A stretch of 64,000 nt of DNA from Paenochrobactrum glaciei (GCF_039522165.1 NZ_BAAADE010000001.1:1054001-1118000), one strand, 5' to 3'; numbered from the stretch's first letter, positions 1 to 8,923 are shown. Numbers and translations are program-made. The notes: generated by a model from the letters alone, not told the origin.

Positions 1-71
1 ATATGATTGCCACATCTTTCCCTGAGTTTTTCGAAATGATGCGTGGTTTAGGAGCTCAGTTTGATGACTAA
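1..71 (+). CDS. aroA: 3-phosphoshikimate 1-carboxyvinyltransferase (EPSP synthase), C-terminal end only
   Basis: Only the last 22 codons lie in the window, read in the frame starting at base 3 and stopping with TAA at 69-71. The visible tail (MIATSFPEFFEMMRGLGAQF) matches the conserved C-terminus of EPSP synthase, where an Asp-x-Met-x-x-x-Ser-Phe-Pro strand precedes the last helix. The enzyme makes EPSP from shikimate-3-phosphate and PEP in the cytoplasmic shikimate pathway. It overlaps the next gene, cmk, by 8 bases, an arrangement common in alphaproteobacteria and suggestive of translational coupling. The identification rests on a short tail plus the neighbour cmk, so it is good but not absolute. 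Confidence 0.8.
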   Translation, partial: MIATSFPEFFEMMRGLGAQFDD

Positions 72-705
72 GGCTTTTACCATTGCCATTGATGGCCCTG
101 CTGCTTCAGGCAAAGGAACCCTTGCCCGCAGACTAGCCGAGCATTACGGCTTCCATCATCTGGATACAGGCCTGACTTATCGCGCAGTTGCCAAAACCAT
201 GCTGGATCAGGCTTTGCCGTTAAACGATGAGGCGGTCGCGGAAGCGATCGCCCTTTCTGTTAGCCTTCAGCATCTTGATCGCAATGTGCTGGCTGCTCAC
301 GATGTGGGCGAAGCCGCTTCCAAAATTGCGGTAATGCCGGCTGTGCGTCGTGCCCTTGTCAAAGCACAGCAAAATTTTGCGAAAAACCTGCCCGGCACGG
401 TGCTGGATGGCCGCGATATCGGCACGGTTGTCTGCCCTGATGCACCGGTCAAACTCTATGTTACGGCTTCGCCTGAAACCCGCGCAGAACGTCGTTATCA
501 GGAAATATTGTCCAAAGGCGGCCAAGTCGTTTATGATGAAGTCTTAAGCGATCTGAAGCTTCGTGACGAGCGCGACATGGGCCGCAGTGATTCTCCATTA
601 CGTCCGGCAAGCGATGCGCACTTGCTTGATACGACAAAAATGGATATAGAAGCGGCGTTTCTGGCTGCTCAAAAGCTTATAGATGCGGCATTAGCCCGTC
701 ATTAG
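64..705 (+). CDS. cmk: Cytidylate kinase
   Basis: This 213-residue protein phosphorylates CMP and dCMP to the diphosphates in pyrimidine nucleotide salvage and supply. The P-loop GPAASGKGT is at residues 11-19. The protein carries the YRAVA segment after the DTG motif, the DGRDIGTVV motif of the family and the RAERR lid arginines, and its length is normal. The ATG at 64 is preferred over an in-frame TTG one codon earlier. Its start lies inside the aroA stop region, so the two are probably translationally coupled. The next gene is rpsA, giving the common aroA-cmk-rpsA string. Confidence is high from the motif set and context. Confidence 0.97.
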   Translation: MTKAFTIAIDGPAASGKGTLARRLAEHYGFHHLDTGLTYRAVAKTMLDQALPLNDEAVAEAIALSVSLQHLDRNVLAAHDVGEAASKIAVMPAVRRALVKAQQNFAKNLPGTVLDGRDIGTVVCPDAPVKLYVTASPETRAERRYQEILSKGGQVVYDEVLSDLKLRDERDMGRSDSPLRPASDAHLLDTTKMDIEAAFLAAQKLIDAALARH

Positions 706-870
706 TTTTATCTGTTTGCCCAGATCATAAATACGCCAGTCTTATTGTTTAAGATTGGAAGACTTGTACTAAACCTGCTTTGCTCCGCGTTCACCGCGCC
801 GGATAGTCTCTTGATTTTATTCAGGAAACAGAACCGGAGCCAGGCAATTTGAAACACGAACCACCGGCGC

Positions 871-905
871 TCGGTATCCGACATATATGACGGATACTTC
901 AGGAG
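871..905 (+). promoter_or_regulatory. Hairpin abutting the rpsA ribosome-binding site
   Basis: A perfect 7-bp stem (GTATCCG at 874-880 with CGGATAC at 891-897) encloses a 10-base loop and ends three bases before the Shine-Dalgarno AGGAG at 901-905. The rpsA ATG follows at 911. In gammaproteobacteria S1 represses its own translation through structured leader RNA. A similar role here is inference from position only. The wider 205-base cmk-rpsA gap shows no other convincing element. Confidence 0.4.
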
Positions 906-910
906 TTTAT

Positions 911-2611
911 ATGTCACAAATGAATCCTACACGCGAAGACTTCGAAGCTCTTCTGGCCGAATCTTTTGCATCTAATGACCTTGCAGAAGGTTATGTTGTC
1001 AAAGGCCGTATCGTTGCCATCGAAAAAGACATGGCAATCATCGATGCTGGTCTGAAGGTCGAAGGCCGGGTACCGCTGAAGGAATTTGGTGCCAAGGGTA
1101 AAGACGGCTCAATGAAGCCGGGCGATGAAGTCGAAGTTTACGTCGAACGCATCGAAAACGCCCTCGGCGAAGCTGTATTGTCACGTGAAAAAGCACGTCG
1201 CGAAGAAAGCTGGGTCAAGCTTGAACAGAAGTTCAACGCTGGCGAACGCGTTGACGGTGTTATCTTCAATCAGGTTAAGGGTGGCTTCACCGTTGATCTG
1301 GACGGCGCAGTTGCATTCTTGCCGCGCTCACAGGTTGATATCCGTCCTATCCGCGATGTAACCCCGCTGATGCACAACCCGCAGCCGTTTGAAATTCTCA
1401 AAATGGACAAGCGTCGTGGCAACATCGTTGTATCACGTCGTACAGTTCTTGAAGAAAGCCGTGCGGAACAGCGCTCTGAAATCGTTCAGAACCTTGAAGA
1501 AGGTCAGGTTGTTGAAGGCGTTGTCAAGAACATCACCGATTACGGTGCGTTCGTTGACCTCGGCGGCATCGACGGTCTGTTGCACGTTACCGACATGGCA
1601 TGGCGCCGTGTTAACCATCCATCGGAAATCCTCACCATCGGCCAGACCGTTAAGGTGCAGATCATCCGTATCAACCAGGATACGCATCGTATCTCTCTCG
1701 GCATGAAGCAGCTTGAGAACGATCCTTGGGATGGCATTGGTGCGAAATACCCAATCGGCAAGAAGATCACCGGTACTGTAACCAACATCACCGACTACGG
1801 TGCATTTGTTGAAATCGAAGCCGGCATCGAAGGCCTGATCCACGTTTCAGAAATGTCGTGGACCAAGAAGAACGTACACCCAGGCAAAATCCTGTCCACA
1901 ACACAGGAAGTTGAAGTTGTCGTTCTCGAAGTTGATCCGGTCAAGCGCCGCATCTCCCTCGGCCTCAAGCAGACCCTCGACAACCCATGGACAACCTTCG
2001 CTCAGAAATATCCGAAGGACACCATCGTTGAAGGTGAAGTTAAGAACAAAACCGAATTCGGTCTGTTCATCGGTCTCGATGGCGATGTAGACGGTATGGT
2101 TCACTTGTCCGACCTCGACTGGAACCGTCCGGGCGAACAGGTTATCGAAGAATACAACAAGGGCGATGTCGTTAAGGCAGTTGTTCTTGATGTAGACGTC
2201 GAAAAAGAACGTATCTCGCTCGGCATCAAGCAGCTGACCGGCGACAGCGTTGGCGAAGCAGCAACTTCCGGTGAACTGCGTAAAAACGCAGTTGTTTCCT
2301 GTGAAGTAACCGCTGTAACCGACAACGGTCTGGAAGTACGTCTGGTTGACCACGAACTGGATAGCTTCATCAAGCGTTCAGATCTGTCCCGTGACCGTGA
2401 CGAACAGCGTACAGAGCGTTTCTCCGTTGGCCAGAAGCTCGACGCACGCGTCATCGCTTTCGACAAGAAAACCCGCAAATTGCAGGTTTCCATCAAGGCT
2501 CTCGAAATCGCTGAAGAAAAAGAAGCAGTTGCACAGTACGGTTCGTCTGATTCAGGCGCATCGCTCGGCGACATTCTTGCTGCAGCAATGAAGAAATCAG
2601 AAACCAACTAA
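911..2611 (+). CDS. rpsA: 30S ribosomal protein S1
   Basis: A 566-residue protein made of six S1 (OB-fold) RNA-binding repeats at roughly residues 27-97, 115-181, 202-270, 287-357, 374-444 and 461-530. Repeats three and four carry the clearest G-x-F-V-D/E and GLxHVS/TDM signatures. S1 tethers mRNA to the 30S subunit for translation initiation. I chose the ATG at 911 because AGGAG lies five bases upstream and the protein then begins MSQMNPTREDF, like related S1 proteins. An upstream ATG at 887 lies in a hairpin loop with no ribosome site. Codon use is strongly biased, as expected for a highly expressed gene. A terminator follows directly. Confidence 0.97.
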   Translation: MSQMNPTREDFEALLAESFASNDLAEGYVVKGRIVAIEKDMAIIDAGLKVEGRVPLKEFGAKGKDGSMKPGDEVEVYVERIENALGEAVLSREKARREESWVKLEQKFNAGERVDGVIFNQVKGGFTVDLDGAVAFLPRSQVDIRPIRDVTPLMHNPQPFEILKMDKRRGNIVVSRRTVLEESRAEQRSEIVQNLEEGQVVEGVVKNITDYGAFVDLGGIDGLLHVTDMAWRRVNHPSEILTIGQTVKVQIIRINQDTHRISLGMKQLENDPWDGIGAKYPIGKKITGTVTNITDYGAFVEIEAGIEGLIHVSEMSWTKKNVHPGKILSTTQEVEVVVLEVDPVKRRISLGLKQTLDNPWTTFAQKYPKDTIVEGEVKNKTEFGLFIGLDGDVDGMVHLSDLDWNRPGEQVIEEYNKGDVVKAVVLDVDVEKERISLGIKQLTGDSVGEAATSGELRKNAVVSCEVTAVTDNGLEVRLVDHELDSFIKRSDLSRDRDEQRTERFSVGQKLDARVIAFDKKTRKLQVSIKALEIAEEKEAVAQYGSSDSGASLGDILAAAMKKSETN

Positions 2612-2631
2612 TCTTCTGATTAAGCTTTAAA

Positions 2632-2668
2632 AAATGCCCGCCGATATCACTATCGGCGGGCATTTTTG
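2632..2668. terminator. Bidirectional Rho-independent terminator between rpsA and the yeiH-like gene
   Basis: A 15-bp inverted repeat (2632-2646 with 2651-2665, core GCCCGCCGATA) has a TCAC loop. It is flanked by an A-run on the left and a T-run on the right, so it can end rpsA on the plus strand and the convergent transporter gene on the minus strand. Confidence 0.9.
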
Positions 2669-2690
2669 TTTGTACTTATTAGCTTTGCGA

Positions 2691-3716
2691 TCAGGCGATC
2701 TGCAAGAGTTTGATCAGACCGAGACTGATGGCGCCCAAGAACAGCAGCGATAAAACAGCTGTCAGTGTGACCCGACCACCGGCCTGTGCCACCGAGCGCA
2801 CATCAACGCCCAAACCCAATGCCGCCATAGAAATGATTGTCAGAACCGTTGCGGTGTGCTGGATCACCGGCAGCAGCGCTTCAGGAATGGCTCCCAATGA
2901 GCGCAAAGCCAGCATGCCTAAAAAGCCGATAATGAACCAAGGCACCAGTTTGCTTAAACCCGGACGCGATCCTGCCTGACTATTACCATAGATGAGCGCC
3001 AGTACGAGAATAACCGGCCCCAGCATCAAAACACGCACCAACTTGACCAATGTGCCCAATTGCAGGCTCAACGCGCTCACAGGGGCTGTGGCGGCCAAAA
3101 CCTGTGGCACTGCATAAACAGTCAAACCAGCCATCACGCCATATTGGGTGAAAGACATATCAAAAAGCGGCACCAGCAATGGCAATAACAGCACAACCAC
3201 CACGCCCAGAATAGCTGTAAATGCAATAGATGCTGCCACATCATCGCTTTTAGCCTCAATCACAGGCGCCGCAGCGGCAATAGCTGAGTTGCCGCAAATC
3301 GAATTACCGCAAGCAACCAGCATTGCCATTTTCGAGGGCAAACGTAACAAGCGCCCGATGCCGTAGCTCACCGCAATCGTCAGCATAACAACCGCTGCAA
3401 TACCGGTAATCAAGCCGGCACCAGCAGCAACAATGGCCGATGTGCTGATTGATGCACCAAGCAAAACCACGGCAATTTCCAGCAGCATTTTTGCGGAAAA
3501 ATTAATGCCGCCCGTAAATTTCGCCGATGGCCGTATGGTGGAGCGGATGACAGTACCGAGCAAAATTGCCAGCACCAGCGCCTCAAGCCAAGCACGGCCA
3601 AAAATTTCAGCTTCGATCATTTCCAGACCAACTGCTACCAGCGCCACAGCGCTGCTCAGCAGCACACCCCGCCAGTTTTTTTCAACAAATGCGTTTAATT
3701 TTTCTGTCATTGCCAT
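2691..3716 (-). CDS. yeiH: YeiH family (UPF0324) putative sulfate/anion exporter, membrane protein
   Basis: A 341-residue, highly hydrophobic protein with about ten predicted membrane helices. It has the UPF0324/YeiH hallmark CGNSICGNSAIAA around residues 136-148 and the LLGASIS segment near residue 86. Family members are annotated as putative sulfate exporters, but the substrate is not settled. The gene is divergent from a LysR-type regulator 104 bases away, matching the yeiE-yeiH pairing of enterobacteria, so regulation by that LysR protein is likely. Two ATG starts six bases apart (3716 and 3710) are possible. It converges on rpsA with a shared terminator. Confidence 0.85.
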   Translation of the reverse strand: MAMTEKLNAFVEKNWRGVLLSSAVALVAVGLEMIEAEIFGRAWLEALVLAILLGTVIRSTIRPSAKFTGGINFSAKMLLEIAVVLLGASISTSAIVAAGAGLITGIAAVVMLTIAVSYGIGRLLRLPSKMAMLVACGNSICGNSAIAAAAPVIEAKSDDVAASIAFTAILGVVVVLLLPLLVPLFDMSFTQYGVMAGLTVYAVPQVLAATAPVSALSLQLGTLVKLVRVLMLGPVILVLALIYGNSQAGSRPGLSKLVPWFIIGFLGMLALRSLGAIPEALLPVIQHTATVLTIISMAALGLGVDVRSVAQAGGRVTLTAVLSLLFLGAISLGLIKLLQIA

Positions 3717-3820
3717 ACACTTCGAGAATTATTTTCCTCACTTTATGCAACAAATGATCTGTTCAATCCATTTCATTATATGGCATGATTTATTCGGTTA
3801 AATCGAATGATGGTAATGTA
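3717..3820. promoter_or_regulatory. Divergent promoter region between the yeiH-like gene and its LysR regulator
   Basis: This 104-base AT-rich spacer separates two divergent starts, the usual position for overlapping promoters and LysR operators. I could not pick out a clean T-N11-A palindrome with confidence, so no exact operator is claimed. Confidence 0.4.
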
Positions 3821-4699
3821 ATGACACTGGAACAGCTCCGCATTTTTATTGCAGTTGCAGAGAAAGAACATCTGACCCAAGCGGCCGGTGAACTCCATCT
3901 GACGCCTTCGGCTGTCAGTTCCGCCATCCGCACATTAGAGGATCGCTATAGCGCCACCCTCTTCAACCGGATTGGCCGCCGTATTGAACTAACCGATGAC
4001 GGGCGGATTTTTCTGGATGAAGCGCGCGCCACCTTGGCGCGTGCCCGTGCAGCCGAATTGACCCTGTCGGAACTCGGCGGATTAAAACGCGGCAGTCTCT
4101 CTATTTTTGCCAGCCAAACCATTGCCAGCTATTGGATGCCGCCTTTACTTGCCCGCTTCAAAGCTGCTTTTCCGGCCATCAATGTGGCACTGCATATCGG
4201 CAATACCCATAGTGTCGCCGAGGCCACGCGCGAAGGCATTGCCGATTTAGGCTTTGTTGAAGGCACGATCCATGAACCGAGCTTAAATATAAAACGTGTG
4301 GGTGAAGACCAGCTTGTTCTGGTGGTTGGCAAAGACCATCCATGGATTACCCATCCGCCAGCTGGTTTTGCCGATCTTGTGCAAGACGGACAATGGATTT
4401 TGCGTGAGGAAGGATCCGGCACCAGAGCCGTTTATGAAGATGCTTTGCGTGCGCAAGGTTTTGCACCTGAACAACTGAAAATCGCGCTGGAACTTCCTTC
4501 CAATGAGGCTGTTTGTTCTGCGGTGCAATCGGGTGTTTATGCAACGGTGATTTCTGAACTGGCCGCAGCACCGCATCTCTTATCCGGACGACTGATCAGG
4601 ATTGCCATAGCACTGCCACAGCGTCAGTTTTTACTGGTTTCGCATAAAGAGCGCTATCGCACCAAAGCCGCGCAAGCCTTGATTGATTTATTGCCCTAA
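3821..4699 (+). CDS. LysR family transcriptional regulator (YeiE-like)
   Basis: A 292-residue LysR-type regulator. The N-terminal winged helix-turn-helix (residues 1-60, with LTQAAGELHLTPSAVSSAIR) is followed by a substrate-binding effector domain from about residue 90. The ATG at 3821 gives the classical MTLEQLRIF start. An upstream in-frame ATG at 3785 would add 12 untypical residues. The divergent YeiH gene is the obvious target, and in gammaproteobacteria the equivalent regulator YeiE is linked to sulfite stress, so a sulfur-anion signal is a reasonable inference. It ends four bases before the convergent transglycosylase gene, with no terminator visible between them. Confidence 0.9.
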   Translation: MTLEQLRIFIAVAEKEHLTQAAGELHLTPSAVSSAIRTLEDRYSATLFNRIGRRIELTDDGRIFLDEARATLARARAAELTLSELGGLKRGSLSIFASQTIASYWMPPLLARFKAAFPAINVALHIGNTHSVAEATREGIADLGFVEGTIHEPSLNIKRVGEDQLVLVVGKDHPWITHPPAGFADLVQDGQWILREEGSGTRAVYEDALRAQGFAPEQLKIALELPSNEAVCSAVQSGVYATVISELAAAPHLLSGRLIRIAIALPQRQFLLVSHKERYRTKAAQALIDLLP

Positions 4700-4703
4700 C
4701 ACT

Positions 4704-5981
4704 TTAGCGTATTTGCTTCAGCAGAGCCTGATCGGGGAAGCACGTTGGCTGCAAGCCTGCTTTGCTCTGCCAAAGACCAATGGAACGGCGTGTTTTAAAA
4801 CCGGCCAAGCCATCAGGATTGCCGACATCATAACCATGCCCTTGCAGTCTCTTCTGCATAGAGGCCACATCGGAGCGATACATATGCCCGACCGGCCCCC
4901 AAGAGGTTTTAAAATTATCAGCACCATAAGCGATACGATCACCGACATGCCCGATAAACAAGGCATAGAGATCGCTCATATTATAGGCTTTCAGCACATA
5001 AAAATTCGGTGTCACGATAAAGGCGGGGCCATGCCGGCCAGCAGGCATCAGCAAGAAACCTTCACCTTTTAACTCATTGGCCGGAAAGGCTTTGCCGTTC
5101 ACACGTTTAATGCCAAGACGCGCCCATTCAGCAATGCTCTTGCCCTGATCGGGGCCTTCCAGCGAGCAGGAAAGGCTTGCCGGCACATCCACTTCAAAGC
5201 CCCAGTCCCTTCCGCGCTGCCAGCCTGAATGGTGCAGATAATTGGCGATTGAGCCAAGCGTATCCGGCACAGAATTCCAGATGTCGCGTTTGCCGTCGCC
5301 ATCAAAATCCACCGCATGTTGCAGGTAAGAACTCGGCATGAATTGCGGCTGACCTAATGCGCCAGCCCATGAGCTTTTCATGGCATTTGTATCAATAAGC
5401 CTACGCTCAACAATTTGCAGCGCTGCAATCAGCTCTTTGCGGAACATGTCCTTACGCGTTGCCATAAAGGCTTTGGTGCCCAGCACTTCAAAAGCATTAT
5501 AAGGGATTTTCACCCCGCCAAAGCCGGATTCACGCCCCCAAACCGCCAGCAAGGTTTGTTTTGGAACGCCATATTGCTTCTCAATAGCCCCAAGCACAGA
5601 GGCATATTGTTTCAGCCGCGCCTGCCCGCCTTGGGTCAATTGCTGCATGGTTTTGGCGTTAAAATAATTGGCTGGTGCGCCGAACTCTGCCTGTGTCTGT
5701 TGTTTAGGCGTTGTCGGCTTTGTACCCGGAATAACCAGATCCGGCAGCTTCCAATTGATGCTCACATCAGCAAAGGCTTTATTGAAAGTGCCGCTCGAAA
5801 CACCTGCGGCTTGCGCTTCCGGCCACAGGTCTTTGACGAGCCAATTCTGAAAAGCTTTTTCAGTGGCGGCTTGATTATTTTGCGCCTGAGCAGCACCAAA
5901 ATGTGCAAAAAACATCAAAAAAACACTCAAAAACACGGTAAATCGCAGCAAAACTTTGAAAAAATAGCAGCGATTTTGCAT
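4704..5981 (-). CDS. Lytic murein transglycosylase (MltB/SltB type) with C-terminal peptidoglycan-binding domain
   Basis: A 425-residue secreted enzyme that cleaves glycan strands to 1,6-anhydroMurNAc. It has an N-terminal signal peptide (residues 1-34, hydrophobic core followed by AAQAQ), an SLT-2/MltB catalytic domain from about residue 40, the catalytic Glu in VWGRESGFG, the FDGDGKRDIWNS loop typical of MltB, and a C-terminal peptidoglycan-binding domain near residues 365-420. No lipobox cysteine is seen, so it is probably soluble in the periplasm. The ATG at 5981 gives a proper signal peptide, whereas longer in-frame starts would run into recR. It could supply anhydro-muropeptides to the AmgK/MurU-like genes at 35-37 kb. 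Confidence 0.9.
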   Translation of the reverse strand: MQNRCYFFKVLLRFTVFLSVFLMFFAHFGAAQAQNNQAATEKAFQNWLVKDLWPEAQAAGVSSGTFNKAFADVSINWKLPDLVIPGTKPTTPKQQTQAEFGAPANYFNAKTMQQLTQGGQARLKQYASVLGAIEKQYGVPKQTLLAVWGRESGFGGVKIPYNAFEVLGTKAFMATRKDMFRKELIAALQIVERRLIDTNAMKSSWAGALGQPQFMPSSYLQHAVDFDGDGKRDIWNSVPDTLGSIANYLHHSGWQRGRDWGFEVDVPASLSCSLEGPDQGKSIAEWARLGIKRVNGKAFPANELKGEGFLLMPAGRHGPAFIVTPNFYVLKAYNMSDLYALFIGHVGDRIAYGADNFKTSWGPVGHMYRSDVASMQKRLQGHGYDVGNPDGLAGFKTRRSIGLWQSKAGLQPTCFPDQALLKQIR

Positions 5982-6009
5982 AAATTTGAACCTTTTTTGC
6001 TGAATTTCA

Positions 6010-6615
6010 CTAAAAACTGGTACGTGCCCGCAGTGCCGCCGACAGCGTGCCTTCATCCAGATAGTCAAGCTCACCACCCACCGGCACACCATGTGCCAGA
6101 CGTGTGACCTTCACTTCAAAACCGGAAAGCTGATCGGTGATATAATGCGCGGTGGTCTGTCCTTCGACGGTGGCATTCACCGCCAGAATAACTTCCTTAA
6201 TCACACCTTCGGATACGCGCTCCACCAATGTGCGAATATTGAGATCATCAGGGCCGATACCATCAAGCGGTGACAAACGCCCGCCCAGCACATGATAGCC
6301 GACATTCATCGTGCCAGCACGCTCCAATGCCCACAGATCAGACACATCTTCCACCACGATCAATACGGACGGATCACGGCGCGGATCGGTGCAAATGGTG
6401 CAAGGCTGCGCCGTATCGACATTACCGCATGTGTGGCAGACACGAACTTTTTCGGCAGCCTCCTGCATGGCGCCACCAAGCGGCACCAGCAAAGCTTCTT
6501 TTTTCTTAATCAGATGCAAAGCAGCGCGACGTGCCGAACGTGGCCCCAGCCCCGGCACCCGTGCCAATAACTGAATCAAGCGTTCGATTTCGGGGCCGGC
6601 AATACGTTTGGACAT
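6010..6615 (-). CDS. recR: Recombination mediator protein RecR
   Basis: A 201-residue protein of normal length that works with RecF/RecO to load RecA at gaps. It has a helix-hairpin-helix segment (VPGLGPRSARR, residues 20-30), a four-cysteine zinc finger (C60, C63, C72, C75), a Toprim domain with VVEDVSD, and the C-terminal Walker-B-like ELDYLDEGT. The gene follows ybaB and dnaX on the same strand in the near-universal dnaX-ybaB-recR cluster. recF also lies in this window at 21 kb. Confidence 0.97.
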   Translation of the reverse strand: MSKRIAGPEIERLIQLLARVPGLGPRSARRAALHLIKKKEALLVPLGGAMQEAAEKVRVCHTCGNVDTAQPCTICTDPRRDPSVLIVVEDVSDLWALERAGTMNVGYHVLGGRLSPLDGIGPDDLNIRTLVERVSEGVIKEVILAVNATVEGQTTAHYITDQLSGFEVKVTRLAHGVPVGGELDYLDEGTLSAALRARTSF

Positions 6616-6685
6616 GGTTTATGCAATCAATGAGGAGACATGAAAACGGCAGCACATTTTTTGCACTGCCGCATATTTTAGCTAA

Positions 6686-7009
6686 TCAGAACGGCAGTTT
6701 GAAGCCTGGAGGAATTGGCAGACCAGCAGTGAGAGCCTGGGTCTTTTCAGCCATTTGCGCTTCCAGCTTTGCCTTGGCATCATTGTGTGCGGCAATGATC
6801 AGGTCTTCCAGAATTTCGCCTTCGCCTTCCTTCATCAATGAAGGATCGATGTTAAGCGCCGATAAAGTGCCTTTGCCGGAAAGGGTCACAGAAACCAGAC
6901 CGCCGCCGGAGCTTGCAGTGGTTTCCAGATTGGCGATTTCTTCCTGCATGACTTTCATCTTAGCCTGCATTTCTTTCGCCTGTTTCATCATGCCAAGCAT
7001 GTCACGCAT
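6686..7009 (-). CDS. YbaB/EbfC family nucleoid-associated protein
   Basis: A 107-residue DNA-binding protein of the YbaB/EbfC family. It starts MRDMLGMMKQAKEMQAKMK, an N-terminal helix, and carries the family segment SGKGTLSALNIDPSLM. Members form dimers that coat DNA and act as nucleoid-associated or regulatory proteins. AGGAG sits a few bases before the ATG at 7009. It lies between dnaX and recR, its conserved position in bacteria, and is probably co-transcribed with both. Confidence 0.95.
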   Translation of the reverse strand: MRDMLGMMKQAKEMQAKMKVMQEEIANLETTASSGGGLVSVTLSGKGTLSALNIDPSLMKEGEGEILEDLIIAAHNDAKAKLEAQMAEKTQALTAGLPIPPGFKLPF

Positions 7010-7072
7010 AAGAATTACTCCTGTTCACAACGCATAAGAACATAGCCTTATACGCCAAATCAAACTGATCGA

Positions 7073-8923
7073 TTATTCATCGTCTTCCGAAGATATATCG
7101 ATGAGGTCTGCGTCTATATCAATATCCAGATCGGAATTTTCCGGTGCTGAAATGCGCACATCGGTGATTTTTGCCCCCGGAAAGGCTGCAAGAATGGCCG
7201 CAACATCCGGATCAGCGCGCGCATCGGTTACCAGATTTTCACGGCGCTCTGTTTCTGCCTGTGCAACGGTTTTACCTTCCACATCACGCGCAACCGTGAC
7301 AACCCAGCGCACACCTGTCCAGCTCAGCAGCTTTTGCGAAATATCGCTGGCCAAGCTTTTAGGTGCATCATCGGTTAGGCCAATTTCCAAGCGCCCCGGT
7401 GCAATGCTGGAAAGCTTCACATAGGTTTTGACAAGGATTTTGAACTGCACATCACGATGCTGATCGGCGAGTGCAACAATATCTTCCAAACTTTTCAGCG
7501 AAACAGCCGGTGCGGTTTCGATTTCAGGCTGTTGAATTCTTTGCTGTGCCGGTTCGGGTGTGCTTTCCACCAGACGCATGACTGGCGCGGCAGCGCCATG
7601 ATTGCTAAGTGCGGCAGCACCATGGCTGGTAAGTGCCGCACCACCGCCATTGCTTTGCGCCATGACCATGCCAGACACAGCCTGTGCCTGATGACCGCCG
7701 CCGCCACTTCCGCCACCTGATGATGGCGCTGATGAACTTATCCCCCGCGGATTATGATCACCGCTTTGCAAGTCCTTCAAAGCTTCATCCAATGTTGGCA
7801 GATCAGCGGCATGTGCCAAACGGATCAGCAACATTTCGGCAGCCTGTACCGGACGCGGTGCGGTTTCTACTTCCGCAATGCCCTTCAACAGCATCTGCCA
7901 TGTGCGTGACAAAACACGAATGGAAAGACGGCTAGAGAAATCACGGCCACGGCTGCGCTCATCTTCCGAGATCGACGCATCATCGGCAATATCCGGCGTA
8001 AAGCGCAGACGTGTCACCAGATGATTGAAATCCGCCAGATCCGTCAGCACGACAGAAGGGTCGGCACCCACATCATATTGGGCGCGGAACTCTTTCAAGA
8101 CACCGGCCACATCACCGCGCATCAACATTTCAAACAGGTCGATAATACGCGCACGGTCGGCAAGCCCCAGCATGGCGCGAACCGCATCCGGCTCCACCTT
8201 GCCGCTGCCATGGGCAATAGCCTGATCGAAGATCGACAGCGAATCACGCACCGAACCTTCACCAGCGCGCGCAATCATCGCAAGCGACGTATCATCCACA
8301 TCGATCTGCTCAAGACCGGCGATTTTACGCAAATGTTTGGCCAAAGTGCCCGATTCGATACGGCGCAGGTCAAAGCGCTGACAGCGCGACAGAACCGTGA
8401 TCGGCACTTTGCGGATTTCTGTGGTCGCAAAGATAAATTTCACATGCGGCGGCGGCTCTTCCAATGTTTTCAGCAGGCCGTTGAAAGCCTGCGTGGAGAG
8501 CATATGCACCTCATCGATGATATAGACTTTGTAACGCGCAGAGACAGGACGGTAACGCACCTGCTCGATAATTTCGCGAATATCATCAATACCCGTATGC
8601 GAGGCGGCATCCATCTCGATCACATCGACATGACGGCCTTCCATAATCGCCTGACAATGTTCGCCCAGAACACTCAGATCAATGGTCGGCTGATTAACAC
8701 TGTCAGACTGATAATTAAGCGCACGCGCCAAAATACGGGCAGTTGTGGTCTTACCGACACCGCGAACCCCTGTCAGCATCCATGCCTGCGCAATGCGTGA
8801 TGTTTCAAACGCATTGGAAAGGGTGCGCACCATTGGCTCCTGGCCAATGAGATCATCAAAGTTTTGCGGGCGGTATTTTCGAGCCAGAACGCGATAAGCG
8901 CCGTCTGCGGATGTCGTGTCCAT
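7073..8923 (-). CDS. dnaX: DNA polymerase III subunit gamma/tau
   Basis: The 616-residue clamp-loader ATPase of the replisome. Walker A is GVRGVGKT at residues 52-59, followed by the DEVHMLS Walker B and the sensor-1 segment FATTEIRKVP. A Gly/Ser-rich linker near residues 398-412 leads to a C-terminal tau-type domain, and the tail is very acidic. The zinc module between Walker A and the VDVIEMDAAS strand keeps only one cysteine of the four found in the E. coli protein. I saw no A-rich slippery heptamer of the E. coli frameshift type, so a separately made gamma form is not evident. The SRP RNA lies just upstream on the same strand. Confidence 0.97.
   Translation of the reverse strand: MDTTSADGAYRVLARKYRPQNFDDLIGQEPMVRTLSNAFETSRIAQAWMLTGVRGVGKTTTARILARALNYQSDSVNQPTIDLSVLGEHCQAIMEGRHVDVIEMDAASHTGIDDIREIIEQVRYRPVSARYKVYIIDEVHMLSTQAFNGLLKTLEEPPPHVKFIFATTEIRKVPITVLSRCQRFDLRRIESGTLAKHLRKIAGLEQIDVDDTSLAMIARAGEGSVRDSLSIFDQAIAHGSGKVEPDAVRAMLGLADRARIIDLFEMLMRGDVAGVLKEFRAQYDVGADPSVVLTDLADFNHLVTRLRFTPDIADDASISEDERSRGRDFSSRLSIRVLSRTWQMLLKGIAEVETAPRPVQAAEMLLIRLAHAADLPTLDEALKDLQSGDHNPRGISSSAPSSGGGSGGGGHQAQAVSGMVMAQSNGGGAALTSHGAAALSNHGAAAPVMRLVESTPEPAQQRIQQPEIETAPAVSLKSLEDIVALADQHRDVQFKILVKTYVKLSSIAPGRLEIGLTDDAPKSLASDISQKLLSWTGVRWVVTVARDVEGKTVAQAETERRENLVTDARADPDVAAILAAFPGAKITDVRISAPENSDLDIDIDADLIDISSEDDE

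Noticed and set aside
7600..7760. Programmed frameshift in dnaX giving a separate gamma subunit
   Set aside because: No A-rich slippery heptamer or downstream stem is visible in the linker. The Gly/Ser codons there are GC-rich.
8021..8800. A 259-codon open frame on the plus strand opposite dnaX
   Set aside because: It is antisense to conserved DnaX sequence, lacks any recognisable domain and has the His/Arg-rich composition of a complementary-strand shadow.
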